Positions 26,401 to 35,809 of a stretch of 64,000 bases of DNA are shown piece by piece (the first letter of the stretch is position 1; every line of letters begins with the position of its first letter). Position numbers and translations under genes: made by a program. The notes below the pieces were generated by a model, which was not told the DNA's origin, did no database searches, and saw only the letters and a list, made by a program, of their open reading frames with translations. Origin of the DNA: Bacteroidota bacterium (GTDB lineage Bacteria; Bacteroidota; Bacteroidia; Bacteroidales; VadinHA17); assembly GCA_018262715.1 (NCBI GenBank), contig JADFDS010000003.1, positions 1 to 64,000 of the forward strand. The letters run 5' to 3'.

Positions 26401-27636
26401 ATGAAGGAAACTGAATTCAGGGTTTACGGTTACAGGTGGGTCATGCTGTCGGTTTACATGCTTGCGATAGCTGTCAATCAAATCATGTGGATCACTTTTG
26501 CACCTATTACCAAGGATGCCGCGGCATTCTTTGGTGTTACTGACCTGCAGATCGGCCTACTCTCCATGAGCTTCATGATAGTTTACCTTATTGTGTCGAT
26601 CCCGGCATCGTGGATCATCGACACTTATGGCATCCGTGCAGGTGTAGGTGCAGGGGTTGTTCTCACCGGTGTGTTCGGACTGTTACGCGGCATCTTTGCA
26701 TCTGACTATAACCTTTTACTTATATTTCAGATAGGGATTGCCGTTGGTCAGCCGTTTCTCCTGAATTCAATCACCAAGGTGGCTTCCAGGTGGTTTCCGG
26801 TCAGTGAGAGAGCCACTGCCTCGGGGCTGGGTACCCTGGCGATGTATTTCGGGATACTCCTGGGAATGAGCCTGACTCCGTTCCTGGTGAACGGCAGAAA
26901 CATTGACGGAATGCTTAAGTTGTACGGCATGGTATCCATGGCAACCGCAATAATATTTTTTATTCTGGCCAGGGAGAGGCCCGTCACCCCGCCGTGCCGC
27001 CCTGACCAGGAGGAACGCGCCCTGGCTATCGACGGAATGAGGCTCCTCTTCCGCAACAGGGATTTTCTGTGGCTCATGCTCATCTTTTTTATCGGCCTGG
27101 GAGTATTTAATTCCGTTACCACATGGATTGAAAACATCCTCAGCCCGAGAGGATTCTCCGCCGAGCAGGCGGGAATCACCGGAGGATTAATGATTCTCGG
27201 GGGTGTGGTTGGCGCACTCATAATGCCGATCCTTTCAGACCGCTTCAGGAAACGGGTACCTTTCATTCAGCTCGCCCTCGCGGGAGCAACAATCAGCCTT
27301 GCCGGAGTCACTTTCACAGGAAACTACACCTTGCTTCTTGTGTCGGCAGCAGCTTTCGGATTCTTCCTGCTCAGCTCCGGACCGATAGGATTCCAGTACG
27401 GAGCAGAAGTAACCTTCCCGGTGTCAGAGGGCACCTCAAACGGATTCCTCCTCCTTATGGGACAGGTATCAGGCATTGCATTCATTTTCGGCATGGACTG
27501 GTTCAAATCACCGGTTACAGGGTCAATGACAATGCCATTATCAGTACTTTGCATACTGATGCTGATAAGTTACTTCCTTTCGTCAAGACTGAAGGAATCT
27601 GCTTTCCTGGCCGGAAACCAAAAAGGTGATGTATGA
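26401..27636 (+). CDS. Major facilitator superfamily transporter
   Basis: 411 residues with 12 predicted membrane helices. Signatures: SFMIVYLIVSIPASWIIDTYGIRAGVGAG in the first half (the loop between helices 2 and 3 with the D-R/G pattern), and GGVVGALIMPILSDRFRKRVPF in the second half. The ATG at 26401 is chosen because the longer frame begins with non-helical residues. It resembles the FLVCR/nitrate-type branch more than sugar porters, but the substrate is not clear. It overlaps the next gene by 4 bases (ATGA) and so is likely cotranscribed with it and with the second transporter. Confidence 0.85.
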   Translation: MKETEFRVYGYRWVMLSVYMLAIAVNQIMWITFAPITKDAAAFFGVTDLQIGLLSMSFMIVYLIVSIPASWIIDTYGIRAGVGAGVVLTGVFGLLRGIFASDYNLLLIFQIGIAVGQPFLLNSITKVASRWFPVSERATASGLGTLAMYFGILLGMSLTPFLVNGRNIDGMLKLYGMVSMATAIIFFILARERPVTPPCRPDQEERALAIDGMRLLFRNRDFLWLMLIFFIGLGVFNSVTTWIENILSPRGFSAEQAGITGGLMILGGVVGALIMPILSDRFRKRVPFIQLALAGATISLAGVTFTGNYTLLLVSAAAFGFFLLSSGPIGFQYGAEVTFPVSEGTSNGFLLLMGQVSGIAFIFGMDWFKSPVTGSMTMPLSVLCILMLISYFLSSRLKESAFLAGNQKGDV

Positions 27637-28430
27637 TGACAAGCTTATGCAACAGGTTGTGTAGCTCCGCTGCAGTTATCTGTGGTCTCTTTTTATGCAA
27701 TTCCATTTCCATCTCGGGGCAGAAAATTATACGCGACACCCTGACCGGCAAGAAAATTAAGGAGATACACCGGGATGCCTTCATGTATAACGCAAACGAC
27801 ACCGGAGCAGTCGCACAGAAAGACATACCGGAAATTCAGCTGACAGCTCTTAAGGCCAAGGCTGGCGCCGAAAGATGGTGGTATGCATGGCTTGCCGGGT
27901 ACAGTGCCGCCACCGTCGGTCAGGGCGTGGTCTGTTTCACGTCAGAAGACAGGATCCTTCGGCAGGATATGGCTCTGGGAGCAGCAACCACATTCCTCGG
28001 AGCGATGGGTCAGGTTATCACTCCGGTATTGACGAAAAATCCGGCGTATCCATCTTACCGTGAGTATGCCTCCGGCGAAGCGTCATTATCTGCGGATCAG
28101 GCTGCCGCTCTCCTGAAGGCACTGTCCGAGAGGGAAAAGGAGGGAAGGTCATGGAAAACGCATGCCATTGCCGGAGTGGTGAACCTCGGCAGCGGACTCA
28201 TCACCTGGCTGGGATACAAACGGACATTCATGGACGGGCTTGAGAACTTTGCTATCAACACGTTAATTACAGAAGCCCAGATATGGACCCAGCCCATGAA
28301 AGCCGTAAGGGATTATGAAAAATACTGTCAGACAGCAGGTCCCGGAACGGGTACAATGACCTCCCGGCGGGATGGTGAATGGAGCTGGAGCATTTATCCG
28401 GGCGGATTCCATGTAAGATACGTTTTCTGA
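27633..28430 (+). CDS. Secreted hypothetical protein between two transporters
   Basis: 265 residues with a signal peptide (SSAAVICGLFLCNSISISG). It has no family I know. The mature part has two hydrophobic helical stretches (WYAWLAGYSAATVGQGVVCF and MALGAATTFLGAMGQVI) and an HAIAGVVNLGSGLITWLGYKR segment, so it may be a small integral or membrane-associated protein. The 4-base overlap with the transporter upstream and the short gap to the one downstream suggest an operon of transporter, unknown and transporter. The C-terminus ends in VRYVF, an aromatic end like that of outer-membrane barrel proteins. Confidence 0.6.
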   Translation: MMTSLCNRLCSSAAVICGLFLCNSISISGQKIIRDTLTGKKIKEIHRDAFMYNANDTGAVAQKDIPEIQLTALKAKAGAERWWYAWLAGYSAATVGQGVVCFTSEDRILRQDMALGAATTFLGAMGQVITPVLTKNPAYPSYREYASGEASLSADQAAALLKALSEREKEGRSWKTHAIAGVVNLGSGLITWLGYKRTFMDGLENFAINTLITEAQIWTQPMKAVRDYEKYCQTAGPGTGTMTSRRDGEWSWSIYPGGFHVRYVF

Positions 28431-28468
28431 CCAACCTGAAGCACAACCTGTTCAGAGGCAAAATCCTG

Positions 28469-29803
28469 ATGAGACGAAGGAATAAGCAGAGCGGTTCGAT
28501 ACCATTAAGAGTGAATACCATCTTCCGGTCACTCCGTCACCGTAATTACAGGCTGTTTTTCAGCGGGCAGAGTATTTCGCTGATTGGCACCTGGATGCAG
28601 AGGATAGCGTTGCCCTGGGTTGTCTACCGTATGACTGACTCCGAGGTGCTGCTGGGTGTTGTGGGTTTTGCCAGCTCGATACCCTCTTTTCTGCTGGCCC
28701 CCTTTGCCGGCGTTCTCATTGACCGCTGGAGCCGTTACCGGGTGATGCTGGTGACACAGATAATCTCGATGATCCAGGCGGGTGTGCTTGCATGGCTCAG
28801 CCTCAGCGGAAACCTGGAAATATGGCATATAGTGGTACTGAGCGTGGCGCTGGGATGCATCAACTCATTCGACATGCCGGCACGCCACTCTTTTGTAATC
28901 AATATGGTAAACGGCAAGGAGGATATCGGCAATGCCATAGCCCTTAACTCCATGATGTTCAACGGCGCCAGACTGATAGGTCCTTCCGTGGCCGGGATCG
29001 TGCTCGCCTCCGTGGGCGAAGGCGCCTGCTTCCTCATCAACGCGCTGAGTTACATCTTCGTCATAGCTTCGCTGATGATGATGAGAGTGACGGAGGTCCG
29101 CGAAAAGAAAGAGCGGGTTCCGATGTTCCGGGAGATGAAGGAGGGGATGGATTACGTCTTCGGCTTTGCGCCGATAAAACATATCATTCTGCTGCTGGGA
29201 CTGGTGAGTCTTATGGGAGCTTCATACCAGGTGCTGATGCCGGTTTATGCGAAGGACATACTGCAGGGCGACTCACACACGTACGGGTTCCTGATGGGCG
29301 GGGCAGGCGCCGGAGCCCTTCTCGGGGCCATTTACCTCGCTTCGCGCGATACGGTTCTCAGGCTGGGACGGCTGATTCCCGCAGCTACGGCATTGCTTTC
29401 GGCAGGATTGATTGCCATCTCGCTCAGCTCTTCGTTTTTCATTTCGATGTTCCTGATCTTCTTTACCGGCCTTGGGATGATGGCGCACACAGCCGCCAGC
29501 AACACCATCCTGCAGACCATTGCCGACGATGACAAGCGGGGGAGGGTCATGAGCTTCTATACAATGGCCCTGATGGGCACTGCGCCGTTTGGAAGCCTGC
29601 TGGCCGGCTGGATGGCAAAGGTGCTGGGTACGCCATGGACAATATTCATCGGTGGCGCTGTCTGCCTCCTGGGAGCGCTGGTATTCTACAGACGCCTGCC
29701 CGAGCTCAAACGACTGGTCAGACCTGTCTATGTCAGGATGGGCATCCTGCCCGAAGTGGCCGAGGGAATCCGCACGGCCTCCGAACCCGGATCAGGAACC
29801 TGA
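28469..29803 (+). CDS. MFS exporter, EntS/MFS_3-like
   Basis: 444 residues. Starts MRRRNK, then RVNTIFRSLRHRNYRLFFSGQSISLIGTWMQRIALPWVVYRMTDSEVLLG, a signature of the MFS_3 exporters related to enterobactin exporter EntS. Twelve membrane helices follow; FAGVLIDRWSRYRVMLVTQ is the conserved loop after helix 2. Probably exports a small molecule from the cytoplasm by proton exchange. The ATG at 28469 is used; the longer frame extends into the end of the preceding gene. It ends the three-gene transporter group. Confidence 0.88.
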   Translation: MRRRNKQSGSIPLRVNTIFRSLRHRNYRLFFSGQSISLIGTWMQRIALPWVVYRMTDSEVLLGVVGFASSIPSFLLAPFAGVLIDRWSRYRVMLVTQIISMIQAGVLAWLSLSGNLEIWHIVVLSVALGCINSFDMPARHSFVINMVNGKEDIGNAIALNSMMFNGARLIGPSVAGIVLASVGEGACFLINALSYIFVIASLMMMRVTEVREKKERVPMFREMKEGMDYVFGFAPIKHIILLLGLVSLMGASYQVLMPVYAKDILQGDSHTYGFLMGGAGAGALLGAIYLASRDTVLRLGRLIPAATALLSAGLIAISLSSSFFISMFLIFFTGLGMMAHTAASNTILQTIADDDKRGRVMSFYTMALMGTAPFGSLLAGWMAKVLGTPWTIFIGGAVCLLGALVFYRRLPELKRLVRPVYVRMGILPEVAEGIRTASEPGSGT

Positions 29804-29899
29804 TTATTCTGACCTTTCGTTCCGTCGGTAAAAGATTCCTTTCTGTCGGTGATTATTTCCCGCCGGTCTAAAAAATTTTCAGCCGGCACCTGCCCATTA

Positions 29900-29907
29900 T
29901 AGTTTTG
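29900..29907 (+). promoter_or_regulatory. Possible -7 element for the efflux operon
   Basis: TAGTTTTG (TAnnTTTG) 8 bases before the ATG at 29915 and 20 before the one at 29927, which argues for the later start. No -33 box seen. Confidence 0.35.
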
Positions 29908-29914
29908 TCTCATC

Positions 29915-31252
29915 ATGTTTCACAAAATGAAGAGAATGAGAACGAAACGATTTATTGCAATGGCAGCGGCCTTAATTATTTCCTCCGTTGCTGTCACTGC
30001 CCAGACGAAGCAGTGGTCACTGACTGACTGCATCGGGTATGCACTGGAAAAGAATATCCAGGTGAGGAAAGCCGGCGTATCTGTCAGCCTGGGGGAACTG
30101 AGCCTTCAGCAGTCAAAAGATAATATGCTGCCATCCCTCAGCGCATCACTGAGTGAGAATCTTGGATGGCGACTGGAAACCGGTGCCTCGGATGAAACCT
30201 CATTGGTGGGCTCATCACGCACCAACGCCTCGCTCAGCAGCGGACTGACGCTCTTTAATGGTTTTCAGCTGAGAAACCAGGTAAGGCAGGCAGGGCTCGA
30301 TTTAAAATCATTGCAGTACAGCGCTGACCAGACAACGGAAAGCGTTTCGCTGAACATAATGAGCGCCTACCTCCAGGTCCTTTATTCAGAGGAACAGGTC
30401 ATAAATGCCCGTAACCAGGCGGAAGCTACCCGCGAGGAACTGGCCCTGGCGGCAGAGAGACTAACGCTTGGCGCCATCGCTAACAGCGATTATCTCCAGG
30501 TGAAGACCCAGCTTGCATCGGAGGAGTCCTCGCTGGCAACTGCCGTCAATAACCTTAAGATGGCAAAGCTTAACCTGATGCAACTTATGGAATACCCGGT
30601 TGACGAGTCGTTTGAGATAGCCCGCCCGGATATCGATGCCTTTATTTCCACGGCACCTGCTGCCGATGCGGTGTCAGTCTACCAGGAAGCCCTCGAGGTA
30701 AAGCCCCAGATAAAGATTGCCTCGATCAACCGCGAAAATGCCTCGATTGACCTTGAGATGGCCAGGGCAGGATTCCTTCCTTCGCTGTCACTGAGCGCCG
30801 GCATGAGCACCGGGTTCACCGAGGCGGCAGAGATGGGCGCACAGCTGAAAAACGGATTCTCACCTTCGGTTGGCCTTTCAGCCTCAGTTCCCATTTTCCG
30901 CAACAACCAGAACAAGACCGCCGTTTCCAGGGCAAAATACGGCATCACAACTGCGGAGCTTGATGAGCTCAATACAAGGAACCAGCTCCGGAAAGAGGTG
31001 GAACAGGCTGTCCTTGACGCCGAGTCGGCTCTGATAAGCTACCAGGCCGCCTTGAACAGGTATGACTCATCAGTTGAGACTTACAACCTTTCGGAGGAGA
31101 AGTTCAAGCTGGGTGCAATGAACTCGGTCGATTTCCTGATACAGAAGACCAACCTGACAGCTGCCGAAAGCAACCTGCTCCAGGCAAAGTATGAGCTTGT
31201 TTACAGCCACAAGATAATCGACTTCTACAGGGGAGTCGCCCTTACATTCTGA
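29915..31252 (+). CDS. TolC-family outer-membrane efflux protein
   Basis: 445 residues; starts at 29927 or 29936 would also give the signal peptide (MRTKRFIAMAAALIISSVAVTAQ). The family is recognised from WSLTDCIGYALEKNIQVRKA, from two internal repeat halves of coiled-coil helices (EQVINARNQAEATREELALAAERLTLGAIA and the later matching half TYNLSEEKFKLGAMNSVDFLIQKT), and from the strand segments LSASLSENLGW between them. It forms the outer-membrane duct of a tripartite exporter. It is the first gene of a run of six in one direction: duct, adaptor, ATPase, permease, kinase, regulator. Confidence 0.92.
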   Translation: MFHKMKRMRTKRFIAMAAALIISSVAVTAQTKQWSLTDCIGYALEKNIQVRKAGVSVSLGELSLQQSKDNMLPSLSASLSENLGWRLETGASDETSLVGSSRTNASLSSGLTLFNGFQLRNQVRQAGLDLKSLQYSADQTTESVSLNIMSAYLQVLYSEEQVINARNQAEATREELALAAERLTLGAIANSDYLQVKTQLASEESSLATAVNNLKMAKLNLMQLMEYPVDESFEIARPDIDAFISTAPAADAVSVYQEALEVKPQIKIASINRENASIDLEMARAGFLPSLSLSAGMSTGFTEAAEMGAQLKNGFSPSVGLSASVPIFRNNQNKTAVSRAKYGITTAELDELNTRNQLRKEVEQAVLDAESALISYQAALNRYDSSVETYNLSEEKFKLGAMNSVDFLIQKTNLTAAESNLLQAKYELVYSHKIIDFYRGVALTF

Positions 31253-31279
31253 AAATAAAATCCGTCAAACAATAATAAG

Positions 31280-32710
31280 ATGAAAAGAAAAAACACATTC
31301 ATAAGCATCGGGCTGCTTGCAGCAGTTGCCGTCACACTGCTTTCTGTACATAGCTGCAGGAAGGGCAGTACATACATTTATGAAACAGCAAAGGTGACGA
31401 AAGGTTCCATAGTGAATACTGTCACCGCCACCGGCACGCTTGAGGCAATCACCTCGGTTGTGGTGGGGACACAGGTATCAGGCATAGTTGAAAAACTGTA
31501 TGTTGATTTTAACTCACCTGTAAAAAAGGGCACGATCCTGGCCGAGCTTGACAAGACGGCTCTGAGGTCGAGCGTTCAGCAGGCGCTGGCCACCCTTGAC
31601 AATTCAAAGGCTGAGATGGAATACCAGGCTTCGAACTATGAGCGGAGCAAGGCTCTCTGGGAAAAGAACCTTATTGCCAAGGCTGATTTTGATCAGGCAA
31701 AGTACAACTATGACAGGTCGGTGGCCACCCTGAAGAACTCCCAGGCACAGTATGACAAAGCCATTGTTCAACTGGGGTACGCCACAATTTATTCACCCAT
31801 TGACGGAGTTGTAATGAACCGTGCGGTTGATGAGGGACAGACGGTGGCGGCAAGCTTCAACACCCCTGAGATCTTCACTATAGCCCAGGACCTTACACAG
31901 ATGCAGGTTGAAGCAGATATTGACGAGACGGACATAGGCCAGGTGAAGACAGGTCAGCGTGTGGAGTTTGATGTTGACGCCTATGCCGGTGAAATTTTCT
32001 CAGGAACAGTTGAACAGATAAGGCTCTCGCCAGTGACAACCTCAACCGTTGTTACATATACGGTAATTATCAATGCTCCCAACCCGGATCAGAAGCTTCT
32101 GCCCGGGATGACAGCCAATATTGTCATATATGCAGAGGAGGTAAAGGATGTGCTCATTGTTCCTTACAAAGCTGTGAAGTTCACCCCTGATGCTGAATTC
32201 CTGGCACAACAGTGGAAGGAGATGGCTTCAAAGAATGGAATGGCCGGAGGGGCCGGTATGTCAGGAGGCGCTGGAATGTCCGGCGGTGCCGGTATGTCAG
32301 GAGGCGCCGGCATTCCGGGAGGTACCGGCAGGATGCCCTCTGGCATGAGTGGTTCAGGAGCGCCCGGCGTCGCCGGGGCAGGCTTCGGCATGCAGGGCAT
32401 GCCCGGCGGCCAGATGCCGGAAGGCTTCAAGTTGCCTGAAGGATTCAAAATGCCAACAATGGTATGGGTTAAGGATGATAAGGGGATCCACCCTGTGCCG
32501 GTAGAACTTGGGTCGAATGACGGAAGCAATACTGAAGTAAAATCCGGATTGGAAGAGGGTTCCGAGGTCGTTACGAAGATGACTATCGCATCCGCGAAGG
32601 AGAAAAAGGTGCAGGAAGTAAGCTCGAATCCTTTCATGCCAACGCCTCCGGGAAGAAGAAACACTCAGTCTTCATCCAGGACGGGCGCAAACGCTGCAAC
32701 AAGAAACTGA
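31280..32710 (+). CDS. MacA-type periplasmic adaptor with Gly/Met-rich insertion
   Basis: 476 residues. N-terminal signal/lipobox-like end (LLSVHSCRKG). Then the lipoyl half (TLEAITSVVVGTQVSGIVEKLYV), a coiled hairpin (residues 100-165) with YERSKALWEKNLIAKADFDQAK, the second lipoyl half (ATIYSPIDGVVMNRAVDEGQTV) and beta-barrel strands. Residues about 315-390 insert a low-complexity run of GGAGMS units and a Met/Pro segment (GMQGMPGGQMPEGF) into the membrane-proximal domain. The insertion is an in-frame 18-bp repeat. It bridges the permease and the TolC duct. A metal-binding role for the Met residues is possible but unproven. Confidence 0.9.
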   Translation: MKRKNTFISIGLLAAVAVTLLSVHSCRKGSTYIYETAKVTKGSIVNTVTATGTLEAITSVVVGTQVSGIVEKLYVDFNSPVKKGTILAELDKTALRSSVQQALATLDNSKAEMEYQASNYERSKALWEKNLIAKADFDQAKYNYDRSVATLKNSQAQYDKAIVQLGYATIYSPIDGVVMNRAVDEGQTVAASFNTPEIFTIAQDLTQMQVEADIDETDIGQVKTGQRVEFDVDAYAGEIFSGTVEQIRLSPVTTSTVVTYTVIINAPNPDQKLLPGMTANIVIYAEEVKDVLIVPYKAVKFTPDAEFLAQQWKEMASKNGMAGGAGMSGGAGMSGGAGMSGGAGIPGGTGRMPSGMSGSGAPGVAGAGFGMQGMPGGQMPEGFKLPEGFKMPTMVWVKDDKGIHPVPVELGSNDGSNTEVKSGLEEGSEVVTKMTIASAKEKKVQEVSSNPFMPTPPGRRNTQSSSRTGANAATRN

Positions 32711-32712
32711 CC

Positions 32713-33453
32713 ATGAAGACAATCATAGATATCACCACCCTTAAAAAGGACTATCACGTGGGTGAAGTCACAGTGCATGCACTGAGAGGGGTGGACCTGA
32801 AGATAAACGAGGGGGAGTTTGTTGCGATAATGGGCGCCAGCGGCTCCGGCAAATCAACCATGCTGAATATTATCGGATGCCTTGACAGGCCAACTGACGG
32901 CACCTATTTCCTTGACGGCGTAAACGTGGCAGGAATGTCAAAAAATGAACGTGCAGCAATGCGCAACCTGAAGCTGGGTTTTGTATTTCAGTCGTATAAT
33001 CTGCTTTCGCGTACTTCAGCCCTTGAGAATGTTGAACTTCCGCTGATGTACAATCGTGTCATCAGTGCCAGAGAGCGCAGGGAAAAGGCTGTTGCAGCAC
33101 TTGAAGCAGTTGGGCTGGCTGACAGGATGGGCCATATGCCCAACCAGCTCTCCGGAGGGCAGCAGCAGAGGGTGGCAATAGCGCGCTCACTTGTGAATGA
33201 CCCTGTGGTGATCCTTGCCGATGAGGCTACCGGTAACCTTGATACAAGGACCTCATATGAGATAATGTCGTTGTTCCAGGATCTGAACGCCAAAGGCAAA
33301 ACAATCGTGTTCGTGACCCATGAGCCTGACATAGCCCGCTGCATGACGCGCAGCGTTGTTTTCCGTGACGGCCATATAATAAGAGAAGAGGAAGTAAAAA
33401 ACAGGCTTGATGCAGCGGAACTGCTCAGAGCCCTTCCTGTGGAGCAAGACTAA
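32713..33453 (+). CDS. ABC transporter ATP-binding protein (MacB-type, separate ATPase)
   Basis: 246 residues. Walker A GASGSGKST at 41-49, Q-loop FQSYNLL, signature LSGGQQQR, Walker B VVILADEATG and switch His in FVTHEPDIA. All catalytic elements are intact. In the E. coli protein MacB this domain is fused to the permease; here they are separate, the common Bacteroidota arrangement. It starts 2 bases after the adaptor stop and energises the export of a substrate such as a macrolide, peptide or lipid. Confidence 0.95.
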   Translation: MKTIIDITTLKKDYHVGEVTVHALRGVDLKINEGEFVAIMGASGSGKSTMLNIIGCLDRPTDGTYFLDGVNVAGMSKNERAAMRNLKLGFVFQSYNLLSRTSALENVELPLMYNRVISARERREKAVAALEAVGLADRMGHMPNQLSGGQQQRVAIARSLVNDPVVILADEATGNLDTRTSYEIMSLFQDLNAKGKTIVFVTHEPDIARCMTRSVVFRDGHIIREEEVKNRLDAAELLRALPVEQD

Positions 33454-33465
33454 AAAAACAAAGAA

Positions 33466-34686
33466 ATGAATCCGCGAAATCTTTTAAAAGTAGCAATCAA
33501 CGCATTGAAGCGCAATAAAATGCGCTCATTCCTGACGATGCTGGGAATTATAATCGGGGTTGCATCTGTAATTACAATGCTTGCAATTGGCCAGGGGTCA
33601 AAGAAAAGCATCCAGGACCAGATAGCGAGCATGGGCTCCAATATGCTTTTCGTCATGCCCGGAACCATGAGGATGGGAGGGGTCCAGCAGGGAAGCTCGT
33701 CATCGCAGAGGCTTACAGTAGCTGACATAAAAGCCATCAAAATGGAATGCGATGCTGTTGTTGCCGTCTCACCGGAGGTAAGAAGCAGCGGCCAGGTCGT
33801 TTACGGAAATTCGAACTGGCCCACTACTATCTACGGCGGGAGCGAACAGTACCTTGAGATCAGGAGCTGGAAAGTTGTCAGTGGCCGCAATATCACAGAC
33901 ACTGAGGCAGAAGGCTCCGCTAAGGTATGCCTTGTGGGACGGACGGTGGCTGACGAACTCTTCGGTGAAGGAGTTGATCCTACGGGAGAGACAATACGCT
34001 TCAAGAGTATACCCTTTAAGATTATTGGTGTCCTCGAAGAGAAGGGTCAGAACAGTTTCGGGCAGGACCAGGACGACGTGATCATTGCTCCGTACACAAC
34101 CGTACAGAAAAGGATACTCGCCCAGAATTATATACAGTCAATCCAGATGTCTGCCCGCAGTGCGGAGGAGTCAGACCTGGCGCAGTCTCAGGTGGAGGAG
34201 GTCCTTCGCCGCACCCATAAACTGCGCGAGAACGAGGACAACGACTTTGAAGTCCGCAGCCAGGAGGAGCTTGCCACTACAATGACCTCGGTGACGGAGA
34301 TCCTTACCATACTGCTTGGCGCTATAGCCGGCATATCACTCCTTGTGGGAGGGATAGGAATCATGAATATCATGTATGTTTCAGTCACTGAGCGTACCCG
34401 GGAAATAGGTCTCAGGATGTCGGTTGGTGGCCGCAGTGTTGACATATTGCTTCAGTTCCTCATTGAATCGATACTGCTGAGCGTTTTCGGCGGCCTGATC
34501 GGGATAGTTCTTGGTTTCGCGGCCTCCTCCATCGTTGAGGTGCTCACCTCCTGGCCGATAAGCGTGATGTGGGGTTCGGTCATTCTGGCCTTCGCGGTAT
34601 GCACGGTCATAGGAGTATTCTTCGGGTGGTACCCTGCACGCCGGGCATCCGAGCTTGACCCCATAGATGCACTGCGATTTGAATGA
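33466..34686 (+). CDS. MacB-type ABC transporter permease
   Basis: 406 residues. One N-terminal helix (MRSFLTMLGIIIGVASVITMLAIG), a large extracytoplasmic domain (residues 50-270), then three C-terminal helices with the FtsX-like signature: GGIGIMNIMYVSVTERTREIGLRMSVGGR. This topology defines mechanotransmission transporters, which take substrate from the periplasm. It partners with the ATPase upstream. Substrate is not evident. Its position next to a two-component system suggests regulated expression. Confidence 0.93.
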   Translation: MNPRNLLKVAINALKRNKMRSFLTMLGIIIGVASVITMLAIGQGSKKSIQDQIASMGSNMLFVMPGTMRMGGVQQGSSSSQRLTVADIKAIKMECDAVVAVSPEVRSSGQVVYGNSNWPTTIYGGSEQYLEIRSWKVVSGRNITDTEAEGSAKVCLVGRTVADELFGEGVDPTGETIRFKSIPFKIIGVLEEKGQNSFGQDQDDVIIAPYTTVQKRILAQNYIQSIQMSARSAEESDLAQSQVEEVLRRTHKLRENEDNDFEVRSQEELATTMTSVTEILTILLGAIAGISLLVGGIGIMNIMYVSVTERTREIGLRMSVGGRSVDILLQFLIESILLSVFGGLIGIVLGFAASSIVEVLTSWPISVMWGSVILAFAVCTVIGVFFGWYPARRASELDPIDALRFE

Positions 34687-34717
34687 TTGAACCGGATTGA
34701 TTAGCTTTGATGATGGT

Positions 34718-35803
34718 ATGAAAAGTGATTCAATGGCAAAAAAGAGAAAGGGGCTACCCGTTTTGCTTCATGCAACGGGGTGGATAATACTGTTTATCCT
34801 GCCCCAGTTTCTGATCTCGGGAGGGCTGTTCAATGATGGGCGTACAACCAGGGTTGTACTCTTCAATACCCTCGTATTCCTGATTCTTTTCTATACCAAC
34901 TATTTCTGGCTGGTTCCCCGCCTTGCCCAGAAGAAGAAGTGGTTCGCCTTCCTGGTGCTGGCAGCATCACTTATTGTCGTTCTGGGCTATGCCTCCGGCA
35001 AGTATTACGAGAATCTTTTCGCGCCGCCGCGCGAAGTGATGGAGCGAATCAGGGAGGCGAATCAGAGGACTCAGGGAGACAACCGCATGCCGCGAAGGGG
35101 AGGGGGTATGGCACTTTACAACTTCTTCATCACATCATTCCTTGTCTCCGGCTTTGCCGTGGGGATCAGGTACGCCGAGAGCGCCGTCAGGAAAGAAGAG
35201 GAGATAAAAGAGCTGGAACGCGAGAAGCTGAACTCGGAGCTGGCGCTCCTCAAGAACCAGGTCAGCCCGCACTTCTTTTTCAACACACTGAACAACATCT
35301 ATTCTCTCATTGAGATAAACGGGAAGGATGCACAGGAGGCAGTGCTAAGCCTCTCGAAAATGATGAGATACATGCTCTATGAGTCTGAACAGGGTAACAC
35401 CAGGCTAAGCAATGAGATAGAATTCATGAAGGGTTACATTGACCTGATGAAGCTCAGGCTCAGTGACCGGGTGAAGCTGACGGTAAGTTTCCCTGAGGAT
35501 TATGCAGATCAGGATGTGCCACCGCTGCTTTTTATTCCTTTCATTGAAAATGCCTTCAAGCACGGGGTCAGCGCAGTGGGCAACTCCTTCATTGATATAG
35601 CACTCGGGGTTGAAGACGGGATGATTACGTTCATCGCCGCCAACAGCATTGGCGGCAGAGCTTCTGACGGACCGCAGGTTGCTTCAGGCATCGGGCTTGA
35701 CAACGTAAGGAAGAGGCTTGCCCTACTGTACCCCGGCCGTCATGACCTGAGAATTGACCGACAGGAATCGGTCTATACAGTTAAACTGACCGTAAGAAGC
35801 TGA
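34718..35803 (+). CDS. LytS-family sensor histidine kinase
   Basis: 361 residues from the ATG at 34718. Four hydrophobic helices in the first 145 residues form the sensor. The kinase core has the H-box LKNQVSPHFFFNTLNNIYSLIE with the phospho-acceptor His and the N-box PPLLFIPFIENAFKHGV, then a GIGLDNVRKRLALLYPG segment for ATP binding. These are the marks of the HPK7/LytS group. It would phosphorylate the LytTR regulator encoded 6 bases downstream in response to membrane or envelope conditions. A TTG at 34697 would add seven residues; unlikely. Confidence 0.92.
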   Translation: MKSDSMAKKRKGLPVLLHATGWIILFILPQFLISGGLFNDGRTTRVVLFNTLVFLILFYTNYFWLVPRLAQKKKWFAFLVLAASLIVVLGYASGKYYENLFAPPREVMERIREANQRTQGDNRMPRRGGGMALYNFFITSFLVSGFAVGIRYAESAVRKEEEIKELEREKLNSELALLKNQVSPHFFFNTLNNIYSLIEINGKDAQEAVLSLSKMMRYMLYESEQGNTRLSNEIEFMKGYIDLMKLRLSDRVKLTVSFPEDYADQDVPPLLFIPFIENAFKHGVSAVGNSFIDIALGVEDGMITFIAANSIGGRASDGPQVASGIGLDNVRKRLALLYPGRHDLRIDRQESVYTVKLTVRS

Positions 35804-35809
35804 TACTGA

